From: Harmothoe impar
Taxonomy: Eukaryota > Annelida > Polychaeta > Phyllodocida > Polynoidae
Direction: 5' to 3'
DNA length: 64,000 nt
Assembly: GCA_947462335.1 (NCBI GenBank)
Contig: OX381709.1
Span: 34,304,186-34,368,185, forward strand
Shown piece after piece: positions 1 through 11,649 of the stretch. The translations under genes were made by a program, and so were the position numbers. Each line of letters starts with the position of its first letter. The first letter of the stretch is position 1. The notes beneath the pieces are model-generated. The model saw only the letters and a program-made list of their open reading frames with translations. It searched no databases and had not been told where the DNA came from.

Positions 1-1084
1 TTTCTCTGACCCCTTTTCCTTGCCCAATCCGCCGTGTAAGTGGATATGTGCAATTTTCCTTTTTTTCTCTGACCCTTTTTAATCGCCAATTCCGCCTTGT
101 ACGCGGATATGCGCCTTTTTACCCTTTTTTCCACTGACCCTTTTTTCTCGCCCAATCCGCCATGTACGCTGATATGCACCTTTTCCCCTTTTTTTCTCTG
201 ACCCTTTTTTCTCGCCCAATCCGCCATGTAAGCGGATATGTGCCTTTTTTTTTCTTTTTCTCTGACCCTTTTTCCTTGCCCAATTAGCCATATACGCGGA
301 TATGCACCTTTTCCCCTTTTTTCCACTGACCCTTTTTTCTCGCCCAAACCGCCATGAACGCGGATATGCGCTTTTAATTTTTTTTTTCTCTGCACCTTTT
401 TTCTTGCCACATCTGCCGTGTACGCGGATATGTGCCTTTTTCCTTTTTTTTCTCTGACCCTTTTTTCTTGCCCAATCTGCCATGAAATAGAACATGTGCC
501 TTTTTCCTTTGTTTCTCTGACCCTCGTTTCTCACCCAATCTGCCATGTACGCGGACATGTGCCTTTTTCCTTTCTTTTCTCTGACCCTTTTTTTCTCGCC
601 CAATCCGCCATGTACGCGGACATGTGCATTGAATTTTTTCTTTCTCTGACCCTTTTTCCTTGCCCAATCCGCCGTGTACGTGGATATGTGCAATTTTCCT
701 TTTTTTCTCTGACCCTTTTTAATCGCCAATTCCGCCTTGTAGGCGGATATGCGCCTTTTTACCATTTTTTCCACTGACCCTTTTTTCTCGCCCAATCTGC
801 CATGTACGCTGATATGCACCTTTTCCCCTTTTTTTCTCTGACCCTTTTTCCTTGCCCAATCCGCCGTGTACGTGGATATGTGCCTCTTTTCCTGTTTTTC
901 TCTGACCCTTTTTAATCGCCAATTCCGCCTTGTACGCGGATATGGGCCTTTCCCCCTTTTTTTCTCGCCCAATCTGCCATGTATGCGGATATGTGCCTTT
1001 TTCCTTTTGTTTCTTTGACCCTTTTTTCTCACCAATTCCGCCATGTACGCGGATATGCGCCTTTTACCCTTTTTTTTCACTGAC
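1..1084 (+). repeat. Irregular monomers, window start
   Basis: About 17 satellite units not part of the 3,125-bp block that follows. Related variants recur near 9,200-9,860 (CATTGAATTTTTT and AATCGCCAATTCCGCC linkers). The unit near 950-970 is shortened: CGCCTTTCCCCC runs straight into TTTTTTTCTCGCCC with no TGACCC. No gene seen. Confidence 0.9.
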
Positions 1085-4000
1085 CCTTTTTTTCTCGCCC
1101 AATCCGCCATGTACGCTGATATGCACCTTTTCCCCTTGCCCAATTAGCCATATACGCAGATATGCACCTTTTTCCCTTTTTTCCTCTGACCCTTTTTTCT
1201 CGCCCAATCCGCCCCGAATGCGGATACGCGCCTTTTCCCCTTTTTTTTCTCTGACCATTTTTTTTTGCCCAATCTGCCATGAAATAGAACATTTGCCTTT
1301 TTCCTTTTTTTCTCTGACCCACGTTTCTCACCCAAATGCCGTGTACGTGGATATGTGCCTTTTCCTTTTTTTCTCTGACCTTTTTTTCTCGCCCAATCCT
1401 CCACGTTCGCAGACATGTGCCTTTTTCCTTTTTTTTCTCTGACCCTTTTTTCTTGCCCAATTAGCCATATACGTGGATATGCACCTTTTTCCCTTTTTCC
1501 CTCCGACTCTTTTTTCTTGCCCAATCCGCCATGAATGCGGATATGCGCATTTTCCCTTTTTTTCTCTGACCCTTTTTTCTCGCCCAATCCGCCATGTACG
1601 CGTACATGTGCCTTTTTCCTTCTTTTCTATGACCCTTTTTTCTAGCCCAATTTGCCATTCACGCAGATATGCACTTTTTTCCCTCTGACCCTTTTGTCTC
1701 GCCCAATTCTCCATGTACGCAGATCTGCACCTTTTCCCCTTTATTTCTCTGACCCTTTTTTTCTCGCCCAATCCGCGATGTACGCAGATATGTGCCTTTC
1801 TCCCTTTTTTTTCTCTGACCCTTTTTTCTTGCAGAATCTGCCATGTACGCGGATATGTGCCTTTTTTTTTTTTTCTCTGACCCTTTTTTCTTGCCCAATT
1901 AGCCATGAACGAGATCATGTGACTTTTTTCCTTTCTTCATTGATCTTTTTTTCTCGCCCAATCCCCCATGTACGCGGATATGTGCCTTATTCCTTTTGTT
2001 TCTTTGACCCTTTTTTCTCGCCAATTCCGCCATGTACAGGGATATGCGCCTTTTCCCCTTTTTTCCACTGACCCTTTTTTCTCGCCCAATCCGCCATATA
2101 CGCGGATATGCGCCTTTTCCTGATTTTTCCTCTGACCCTTTTTTCTCGCCCAATCTGCCATGTACGCGGATATGTGCCTTTTTTTTTTTTTCTGACCCTT
2201 TTTTCTTGCCCAATTAGCCATATACGCGGATATGCACCTTTTTCCCTTTTTTCCTCTGACCCTTTTTTCTCGCCCAATCCGCCACGAATGCCGATATGCG
2301 CCTTTTCCCCTTTTTTTTCTCTAACCATTTTTTTTGCCCAATCTGCCATGAAATAGAACATGTGCCATTTTCCTTTTTTTCTCTGACCCTCGTTTCTCAC
2401 CCGAATGCCATGTACGTGGATATGTGCCTTTTCCTTTTTTTCTCTGACCTTTTTTTCTCGCCCAATCCTCCACGTTCGCAGACATGTGCCTTTTTCCTCT
2501 TTTTTCTCTGACCCTTTTTTCTTGCCCAATTAGCCATATACGCGGATATGCACCTTTTTCCCTTTTTCCCTCCGACTCTTTTTTCTTGCCCAATCCGCCA
2601 TGAATGCGGATATGCGCATTTTCCCTTTTTTTCTCTGACCCTTTTTTCTCGCCCAATCCGCCATGTACGCGTACATGTGCCTTTTTCCTTCTTTTCTATG
2701 ACCCTTTTTTCTAGCCCAATTTGCCATTCACGCAGATATGCACTTTTTTCCCTCTGACCCTTTTGTCTCGCCCAATTCTCCATGTACGCAGATCTGCACC
2801 TTTTCCCCTTTATTTCTCTGACCCTTTTTTTCTCGCCCAATCCGCGATGTACGCGGATATATGCTTTTCTCCCTTTTTTTTCTCTGACCCTTTTTTCTTG
2901 CCGAATCTGCCATGTACGCAGATATGCACCTTTTTCCCTTTATTTCTCTGACCCTTTTTTCTCGCCCAATCCGCCATGTAAGCTGATATGTGCCTTTTTC
3001 TTTTTGATTCTCTGACCCTTTTTTCTTGCCCAATTAGCCATATACGCGGATATGCACCTTTTTCCCTTTTTTCCTCTGACCCTTTTTTCTCGCCCAATCC
3101 GCCATGAACGCGGATATGCGCCTTTTCCCCTTTTTTTCTCTGACCCTTTTCTCTCGCCCAATCCGCCATGTACGCAGATATGTGCCTCTTTTCCTGTTTT
3201 TCTCTGACCCTTTTTAAGCGCCAATTCCGCCTTGTACGTGGATATGCGCCTTTTCCCCTTTTTTCCACTGACCCTTTTTTCTCGCCCAATCCGCCATGTA
3301 CGCAGTATGTGCCTTTTTTTTTTTTTCTCTGACCCTTTTTTCTTGCCCAATTAGCCATATGCGCGGATATGCACCTTTTTCCCTTTTTCCCTCTGACTCT
3401 TTTTTCTCGCCCAATCCGCCATGAATGCGGATATGCGCCTTTTTCCCTTTTCTTTCTCAGACCTTTTTTTCTCGCCTTATCCGCCTTGTACGCGGATATG
3501 TGCCTTTTTCCTTTTCTTTCTCTGACCCTTTTTTCACACCCGATCCACCATGTACGCGGATATGTTTCTTTTTCCCTTTTTTTTCTGACCCTTTTTTCTC
3601 GGCTAATCCGCCATGTACGCGGATATGTTCCTTTTTCTCTTTTTTCTCGCCCAATCCGCCATGTACGCGGATATATGCCTTTTTTCCTTTTTATCTCTGG
3701 CCCTTTTTTTGCCCAATCCCCCATGTACACGGTCGTGTGCCTTTTTTCTTTTTTTCTCTGACCCTTTTTTCATGCCCGATCCGCCATGTATGCGGATATG
3801 TGCCATTTTCCCTTTTTTCCTCTGACCCTTTTTTCTCGCCCGATCCACCATATACGCGGATATGCACCTTTTTCCCTTTTTTCCTCTGACCCTTTTTTCT
3901 CGCCCGATCCACCATATATGCGGATATGCGCCTTTTTCCCTTTTTTCCTCTGACCCTTTTTTCTTGCCCAATCCGCCATGTACGCGGATATGTGGCTTTT

Positions 4001-4207
4001 TCTTTTTCTTTCTCAGACCCTTTTTTCTCGCCCAATCCGCCATGTGCGCGGATATGTGCTTTTTTTCCTGTTTTCATTGACCGTTTTTTCTCGCCCAATC
4101 CCCAATTTACGCGGACATGCACCTTTTCCCCTTTTTTTCTCTGACCCTTTTTTCTTGCCCAATCCGCCATGTACGCGGATATGTGCCTTTTTTCTTTTTC
4201 TTTCTCT
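1085..4207 (+). repeat. Higher-order block A, copy 1 (3,125-bp period)
   Basis: This block recurs 3,125 bp downstream in direct tandem. It starts around a shortened unit in which CCTTTTCCCC runs directly into TTGCCCAATTAG (about 1,125-1,147) and ends where the two copies diverge near TTTCTCTGACCC (about 4,205) versus TTTCTCAGACCT (about 7,330). It is about 49 monomers long, and the variant order is the same in both copies. Differences I can point to are few: GAATGCGG at about 1,532 versus GTACGCGG at 4,657, and ATCCGCC at 3,971 versus ATCCACC at about 7,096. Confidence 0.88.
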
Positions 4208-7200
4208 GACCCTTTTTTCTCGCCCAATCCGCCATGTACGCTGATATGCACCTTTTCCCCTTGCCCAATTAGCCATATACGCAGATATGCACCTTTTTCC
4301 CTTTTTTCCTCTGACCCTTTTTTCTCGCCCAATCCGCCCCGAATGCGGATACGCGCCTTTTCCCCTTTTTTTTCTCTGACCATTTTTTTTTGCCCAATCT
4401 GCCATGAAATAGAACATTTGCCTTTTTCCTTTTTTTCTCTGACCCACGTTTCTCACCCAAATGCCGTGTACGTGGATATGTGCCTTTTCCTTTTTTTCTC
4501 TGACCTTTTTTTCTCGCCCAATCCTCCACGTTCGCAGACATGTGCCTTTTTCCTTTTTTTTCTCTGACCCTTTTTTCTTGCCCAATTAGCCATATACGTG
4601 GATATGCACCTTTTTCCCTTTTTCCCTCCGACTCTTTTTTCTTGCCCAATCCGCCATGTACGCGGATATGCGCATTTTCCCTTTTTTTCTCTGACCCTTT
4701 TTTCTCGCCCAATCCGCCATGTACGCGTACATGTGCCTTTTTCCTTCTTTTCTATGACCCTTTTTTCTAGCCCAATTTGCCATTCACGCAGATATGCACT
4801 TTTTTCCCTCAGACCCTTTTGTCTCGCCCAATTCTCCATGTACGCAGATCTGCACCTTTTCCCCTTTATTTCTCTGACCCTTTTTTTCTCGCCCAATCCG
4901 CGATGTACGCAGATATGTGCCTTTCTCCCTTTTTTTTCTCTGACCCTTTTTTCTTGCAGAATCTGCCATGTACGCGGATATGTGCCTTTTTTTTTTTTTC
5001 TCTGACCCTTTTTTCTTGCCCAATTAGCCATGAACGAGATCATGTGACTTTTTTCCTTTCTTCATTGATCTTTTTTTCTCGCCCAATCCCCCATGTACGC
5101 GGATATGTGCCTTATTCCTTTTGTTTCTTTGACCCTTTTTTCTCGCCAATTCCGCCATGTACAGGGATATGCGCCTTTTCCCCTTTTTTCCACTGACCCT
5201 TTTTTCTCGCCCAATCCGCCATATACGCGGATATGCGCCTTTTCCTGATTTTTCCTCTGACCCTTTTTTCTCGCCCAATCTGCCATGTACGCGGATATGT
5301 GCCTTTTTTTTTTTTTCTGACCCTTTTTTCTTGCCCAATTAGCCATATACGCGGATATGCACCTTTTTCCCTTTTTTCCTCTGACCCTTTTTTCTCGCCC
5401 AATCCGCCACGAATGCCGATATGCGCCTTTTCCCCTTTTTTTTCTCTAACCATTTTTTTTGCCCAATCTGCCATGAAATAGAACATGTGCCATTTTCCTT
5501 TTTTTCTCTGACCCTCGTTTCTCACCCGAATGCCATGTACGTGGATATGTGCCTTTTCCTTTTTTTCTCTGACCTTTTTTTCTCGCCCAATCCTCCACGT
5601 TCGCAGACATGTGCCTTTTTCCTCTTTTTTCTCTGACCCTTTTTTCTTGCCCAATTAGCCATATACGCGGATATGCACCTTTTTCCCTTTTTCCCTCCGA
5701 CTCTTTTTTCTTGCCCAATCCGCCATGAATGCGGATATGCGCATTTTCCCTTTTTTTCTCTGACCCTTTTTTCTCGCCCAATCCGCCATGTACGCGTACA
5801 TGTGCCTTTTTCCTTCTTTTCTATGACCCTTTTTTCTAGCCCAATTTGCCATTCACGCAGATATGCACTTTTTTCCCTCTGACCCTTTTGTCTCGCCCAA
5901 TTCTCCATGTACGCAGATCTGCACCTTTTCCCCTTTATTTCTCTGACCCTTTTTTTCTCGCCCAATCCGCGATGTACGCGGATATATGCTTTTCTCCCTT
6001 TTTTTTCTCTGACCCTTTTTTCTTGCCGAATCTGCCATGTACGCAGATATGCACCTTTTTCCCTTTATTTCTCTGACCCTTTTTTCTCGCCCAATCCGCC
6101 ATGTAAGCTGATATGTGCCTTTTTCTTTTTGATTCTCTGACCCTTTTTTCTTGCCCAATTAGCCATATACGCGGATATGCACCTTTTTCCCTTTTTTCCT
6201 CTGACCCTTTTTTCTCGCCCAATCCGCCATGAACGCGGATATGCGCCTTTTCCCCTTTTTTTCTCTGACCCTTTTCTCTCGCCCAATCCGCCATGTACGC
6301 AGATATGTGCCTCTTTTCCTGTTTTTCTCTGACCCTTTTTAAGCGCCAATTCCGCCTTGTACGTGGATATGCGCCTTTTCCCCTTTTTTCCACTGACCCT
6401 TTTTTCTCGCCCAATCCGCCATGTACGCAGTATGTGCCTTTTTTTCTTTTTCTCTGACCCTTTTTTCTTGCCCAATTAGCCATATGCGCGGATATGCACC
6501 TTTTTCCCTTTTTCCCTCTGACTCTTTTTTCTCGCCCAATCCGCCATGAATGCGGATATGCGCCTTTTTCCCTTTTCTTTCTCAGACCTTTTTTTCTCGC
6601 CTTATCCGCCTTGTACGCGGATATGTGCCTTTTTCCTTTTCTTTCTCTGACCCTTTTTTCACACCCGATCCACCATGTACGCGGATATGTTTCTTTTTCC
6701 CTTTTTTTTCTGACCCTTTTTTCTCGGCTAATCCGCCATGTACGCGGATATGTTCCTTTTTCTCTTTTTTCTCGCCCAATCCGCCATGTACGCGGATATA
6801 TGCCTTTTTTCCTTTTTATCTCTGGCCCTTTTTTTGCCCAATCCCCCATGTACACGGTCGTGTGCCTTTTTTCTTTTTTTCTCTGACCCTTTTTTCATGC
6901 CCGATCCGCCATGTATGCGGATATGTGCCATTTTCCCTTTTTTCCTCTGACCCTTTTTTCTCGCCCGATCCACCATATACGCGGATATGCACCTTTTTCC
7001 CTTTTTTCCTCTGACCCTTTTTTCTCGCCCGATCCACCATATATGCGGATATGCGCCTTTTTCCCTTTTTTCCTCTGACCCTTTTTTCTTGCCCAATCCA
7101 CCATGTACGCGGATATGTGGCTTTTTCTTTTTCTTTCTCAGACCCTTTTTTCTCGCCCAATCCGCCATGTGCGCGGATATGTGCTTTTTTTCCTGTTTTC

Positions 7201-7332
7201 ATTGACCGTTTTTTCTCGCCCAATCCCCAATTTACGCGGACATGCACCTTTTCCCCTTTTTTTCTCTGACCCTTTTTTCTTGCCCAATCCGCCATGTACG
7301 CGGATATGTGCCTTTTTTCTTTTTCTTTCTCA
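4208..7332 (+). repeat. Higher-order block A, copy 2
   Basis: Nearly identical to copy 1 at an offset of 3,125 bp throughout, so it is a tandem duplication of about 49 monomers. Private changes include a T-run at 6,437-6,450 interrupted by C (pure T in copy 1). With so few differences, the duplication is young, or recently homogenised, or could partly be an assembly artefact. Confidence 0.88.
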
Positions 7333-9185
7333 GACCTTTTTTTCTCACCTTATCCGCCATGTACGCGTATATGTGCCTTTTTCCTTTTCTTTCTCTGACC
7401 CTTTTTTCACACCCGATCCACCATGTACGCGGATATGTGCCTTTTTCCCTTTTTTTCTGACCCTTTTTTCTCGGCTAATCTGCCATGTACGCGGATATGT
7501 TCCTTTTTCTTTTTTTTCTCTGACCCTTTTTTCTCGCCCAATCCGCCATGTACGCGGATATATGCCTTTTTTCCTTTTTTTCTCTGACCCTTTTTTCTCG
7601 CCCAATCTGCCATGTACTCGGATATGTGCCTTTTTCCTCTTGTTTCTTTGACCTTTTTTTCTCGCCAATTCCGCCATGTACGCGGATATGCGCCTTTTCC
7701 CCTTTTTTCCTCTGACCTTTTTTTCTTGCCCAATATGCCATGAAATAGAACATGTGCCTTTTTCCCTTTTTTTCTCTGACCCTTTTCTCTCGCCCAATCT
7801 GCCATGTACGCGGATATGTGCCTCTTTTCCTTTCTTTCTCTGACCCTTTTTTTCTCGCCAATTCTGCCTTGTACGCGGATATGCGACTTTTTCTTTTTTT
7901 TCCTCTGACCCTTTTTCCTTGGCGAATCCGCCATGAACGAAAACATGTGACTTTTTTCCTTTTTTCATTGACAATTTTTTCTTGCCCAATCCCCCATGTA
8001 TGCGGATATGCACCTTTTCCCCTTTTTTTCTCTGACCCTTTTTTCTCGCCCAATCCGCCATGAACGCGGACATGTGCCTTTAATTTTTTTTTCTCTGACC
8101 CTTTTTTCTTGCCCAATCCGCCGTGTACGCGGATATTCACCTTTTTCCTTTTTTTCCTCTGACCCTTTTTTCTTGCCCAATCTGCCATGAAATAGAACAT
8201 GTGCCTTTTTCCTTTTTTTCTCTGACCTTTTTTTCTCGCCCAATCCTCCACGTTCGCAGACATGTGCCTTTTTCCTTTTTTTTCTCTAACCCTTTTTTCT
8301 CGCCCAATCAGCAATGTTCCCGAATATGTGCCTTTTTCCTTTTTTTCTGACCCTTTTTCCTCGCCCAATCAGCCATGTACGCGGATGTGTGCCTTTTGCT
8401 GTTTTTTCTCTGACCCTTTTTTCTCGCCAAATTCGCCATGTACACGGATATGCGCCTTTTTTCCTTCTTTTCTCTGACCCTTTATCCTGGCCAAATCCGC
8501 TGTGTACGCGGTTATGCACATTTTTCTTTTTTTTCTCTGACCCTTTTTTCTTGAGAAATCAGCCATGTACGGGGATATGTGCCTTTTTTCCTTCTTTTCT
8601 CTCACCCTTTTTTCTCGCCCATTCCTCCATGTACGCAGAATTGCACCTTTTCCCCTTTATTTCTCTGACCCTTTTTTTCTCGCCCAATCCTCCATGTACA
8701 CGGATATGTGCCTTTTTCCTTTTTTTTCTCTGACCCTTTTTTCTTGCCCAATCCACCATGTAAGCGGATATGTGCTTTTTTTCTTTTTTTCTCTTACCCT
8801 TTTTCTCGCCCAATCATCCATGTAAGTGGATATTCACCTTTTTTTTTTTTTTTGCTCTGACCCTTTTTTCTTGCCCAATTCGCCATATAAGTGGATATGC
8901 AACTTTTTCCCTTTTTCCCTCTGACCCTTTTTTCTTGCCCAATCTGCTGTGAAATAGAACATGTGTTTTTTTCCCTTTTTTTTCTCTGACCCTTCTTTCT
9001 CACCCAATCCGCCATGTTTGCGGATATGTGCCCTTTTTCCTTTTTTTCTCTGACCCTTTTTCTCGCCCTATCCTCCATGTACATGGACATGTTCCTTTTT
9101 TCTTTTTTATTTTCTGACCTTTTTTTTCTCGCCCAATTTGCCCTGTAAGCAGATATGTCCCTTTTTCCTTTTCTTCTCTGACCCT
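7280..9185 (+). repeat. Higher-order block C, copy 1
   Basis: A run of distinctive monomers: CACCTTATCCGCC with GTACGCGTATATG, the GAAATAGAAC type, GAACGAAAAC (7,934), CGTTCGCAGAC, AATGTTCCCGAATATG (8,312), GTACGCGGATGTGTG with a TTTTGCTG linker, the GTTATGCAC type, and GTACATGGACATG (about 9,078). The same order recurs near 13.46-14.99, 25.2-26.6 and 26.5-28.6 kb. Confidence 0.8.
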
Positions 9186-10743
9186 TTTTTCTTGCCCAAT
9201 CTGCCATGGAATAGAACATGTGCCTTTTTCCTTTGTGTCTCTGACCCTCGTTTCTCGCCCAATCCGCAATGTACGCGGACATGTGCATTGAATTTTTTTT
9301 TTTTCTCTGACCCTTTTTCCTTGCACAATCCGCCGTGTACGTGGATATGTGCAATTTTCCTTTTTTTCTCGCCCAATCCGCAATGTACGCGGATATGTGC
9401 CTCTTTTCCTGTTTTTCTCTGACCCTTTTTAATCGCCAATTCCGCCTTGTACGCGGATATGCGCCTTTCCCCCTTTTTTTCTCGCCCAATCTGCCATGTA
9501 TGCGGATATGTGCCTTTTTCCTTTTGTTTCTTTGACCCTTTTTTCTCGCCAATTCCGCCATGTACGCGGATATGCGCCTTTTACCCTTTTTCCACTGACC
9601 CTTTTTTCTCGCCCAATCCGCCATGTACGCTGATATGCACCTTTTCCCCTTTTTTTCTCTGACCCTTTTGTCCCGCCCAATCCGCCATGTAAGTGGATAT
9701 GTGCCTTTTTTTTTCTTTTTCTCTGACCCTTTTTTCTTGCCCAATTAGCCATATACGCGGATATGCACCTTTTCCCCTTTTTTCCACTGACCCTTTTTTC
9801 TCGCCCAATCCGCCATGAACGCGGATATGCGCCTTTAATTTTTTTTTTCTCTGCACCTTTTTTCTTGCCCAATCTGCCGTGTACGCGGATATGTGCCTTT
9901 TTCCTTTTTTTTCTCTGACCCTTTTTTCTTGCCCAATCTGCCATGAAATAGAACATGTGCCTTTTTCCTTTGTTTCTCTGACCCTCGTTTCTCACCCAAT
10001 CTGCCATGTACGCGGATATGTGCCTTTTTCCTTTTTTTCTCTGACCTTTTTTTCTCGCCCAATCCTCCATGTTCACAGACATGTGCCTTTTCCCTTTTTT
10101 AGCTCTGACCCTTTCTTCTCGCCCAATCAGCAATGTTCCCGAATATGTGCCTTTTTCCTTTTTTTTTCTTACCCTTTTTCCTCGCCCAATCAGCCATGTA
10201 CGCGGATGTGTGCCTTTTGCTGTTTTTTGTCTGACCCTTTTTTCTCGCCAAATTTGCCACGTACACGGAGATGCGCCTTTTTTCCTTATTTTCTCTGACC
10301 TTTTATCCTGGCCCAATGCGTCGTGTACGCGGTTAGGCACATTTTTTTTTTTTTTTCTCTGACCCTTCTTTCTCACCCAATCCGCCATGTACGCAAAGTT
10401 GTGCCTTTTTTCCTTCTTTTCTGTGACCCTCTTTTCTCGCCCAATTTGCCATTCACGCAGATATGCACCTTTTCCCCTTTTTTCCTCTGACCCTTTTGTC
10501 TCGCCCAATCCTCCATGTACGCAGATATGCACCTTTTCCCTTTTATTTCTCTGACCCTTTTTTCTCGCCCAATCTGCCATGTATGCGGATATGTGCCTTT
10601 TTCCTTTTGTTTCTTTGACCCTTTTTTCTCGCCAATTCCGCCATGTAGGCGGATATGCGCCTTTTCCCCTTTTTTCCTCTGACCCTTTTTTCTCGCCCAA
10701 TCCGCCATGTACGCGGATAAGCACCTATTTCCCTTTTTTTCTC

Positions 10744-10808
10744 TGACCCTTTTTTTCTCGCCCAATCCGCCATGTACGCGGATATGTGCCTTTTTCTTTT
10801 TTTTTCTC
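10744..10808 (+). repeat. Representative consensus monomer (65 bp)
   Basis: A near-consensus unit used here as reference. TGACCC starts at 10,744 and the next TGACCC starts at 10,809. In order: CTGAC ending at 10,747 (branch-point-like), a T-run, CTCG, CCAAT at 10,762-10,766, CCGCCAT at 10,767-10,773, and a perfect 6-bp dyad ATCCGC (10,765-10,770) and GCGGAT (10,778-10,783) around a 7-base loop CATGTAC. TGCC and a T-rich tract follow. It holds four CpGs (CTCG, CCG, TACGCG). The - strand of such a unit contains no TAA, TAG or TGA. Confidence 0.9.
10762..10783. promoter_or_regulatory. CCAAT / CCGCCAT / ATCCGC-N7-GCGGAT core of a consensus unit
   Basis: Seen: CCAAT, immediately followed by CCGCCAT, inside a 19-bp dyad with 6-bp arms. 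Known: NF-Y binds CCAAT, best with CCAATCA or CCAATCG flanks and purines upstream. YY1 binds CCGCCATNTT (its complement has the ATGGCGG core). The unit matches the YY1 core but ends GTA where NTT is preferred. Inferred: the core could be a repeated protein-binding site. One unit is annotated as an example; most consensus-type monomers carry the same core. Variants at 30,020-30,040 read GGCCAATCAG, closer to the NF-Y preference. Chance similarity inside an amplified unit cannot be excluded. Confidence 0.4.
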
Positions 10809-11649
10809 TGACCCTTTTTTCTTGCCCAATTAGCCATGAGGGCAGATATACACCTTTTTCCCTTTTTTCGTCTGACCCTTTTTTCTCGCCCAATCCGCCA
10901 TGAATGCGGATATGCGCCTTTTTCCCTTTTTTTCTCTGACCCTTTTCTCTCGCCCAATCTGCCATGTATGCTGATATGTGCCTTTTTTCCTGTTTTTCTC
11001 TTACCCTTTTTTCTCGCCAATTCCGCCTTGTACGTGGATATGCGACTTTTTCTTTTTTTTCCTCAGACCCTTTTTTCTTGGCCAATCCGCCATGAACGAG
11101 ATTATGTGACTTTTTTCCTTTCTTCATTGATCTTTTTTTCTCGCCCAATCCCCCATGTATGTGGATATGCACCTTTTCCCCTTTTTTACTCTGACCCTTT
11201 TTTCTCGCCCAATCCGCCATGTACGCGGACATGTGCCTTTATTTTTTTTTCATCTGACCCCTTTTTCTTGCCCAATCCGCCGTGTACGCGGATATGTGCC
11301 ATTTTCCTTTTTTTTCTCTGACCTTTTTTTCTTGCCCAATCTGCCATGAAATAGAACATGTGCCTTTTTCCCTTTTTTTCTCTGACCCTTGTTTCTCACC
11401 CAATCTGCCATGTATGCGTAAATGTGCCTTTTTCCTTTTTTTCTCTGACCCTTTTTTCTCGCCCAATGCTCCATGTTCGCGGACATGTGCCTTTTTTCTT
11501 TTTTTTTTCTGACCCTTTTTCTCGCCCAATTTGCCATGTAAGCGGATATGTGCCTTTTTCCTTTTCTTCTCTGAACCTTTTTTCTCGCCCAATCCGCCAT
11601 GTACTCGGATATGTGCCTTTTTTCTTTTTTTCTCTGACCCTTTTTTCTT

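Larger units (their letters stand above)
9186..11649 (+). repeat. Mosaic satellite segment
   Basis: About 38 satellite units of mixed types between blocks C and A. Parts resemble the window start (9,200-9,860 resembles 600-1,100). Parts resemble block C (AATGTTCCCGAATATG at 10,133 and the TTTTGCTG linker near 10,216). The rest (10,370-11,650) resembles 20.3-21.0 and 29.3-30.1 kb. No gene seen. Confidence 0.85.

Noticed and set aside
7103..7651. 182-codon open frame on the + strand, rich in Phe, Ser, Pro and Cys, resembling a hydrophobic or membrane protein
   Set aside because: It is the T-rich satellite translated. The + strand consensus has one TGA per unit, so frames close after about three units unless that TGA is mutated, as happens here.
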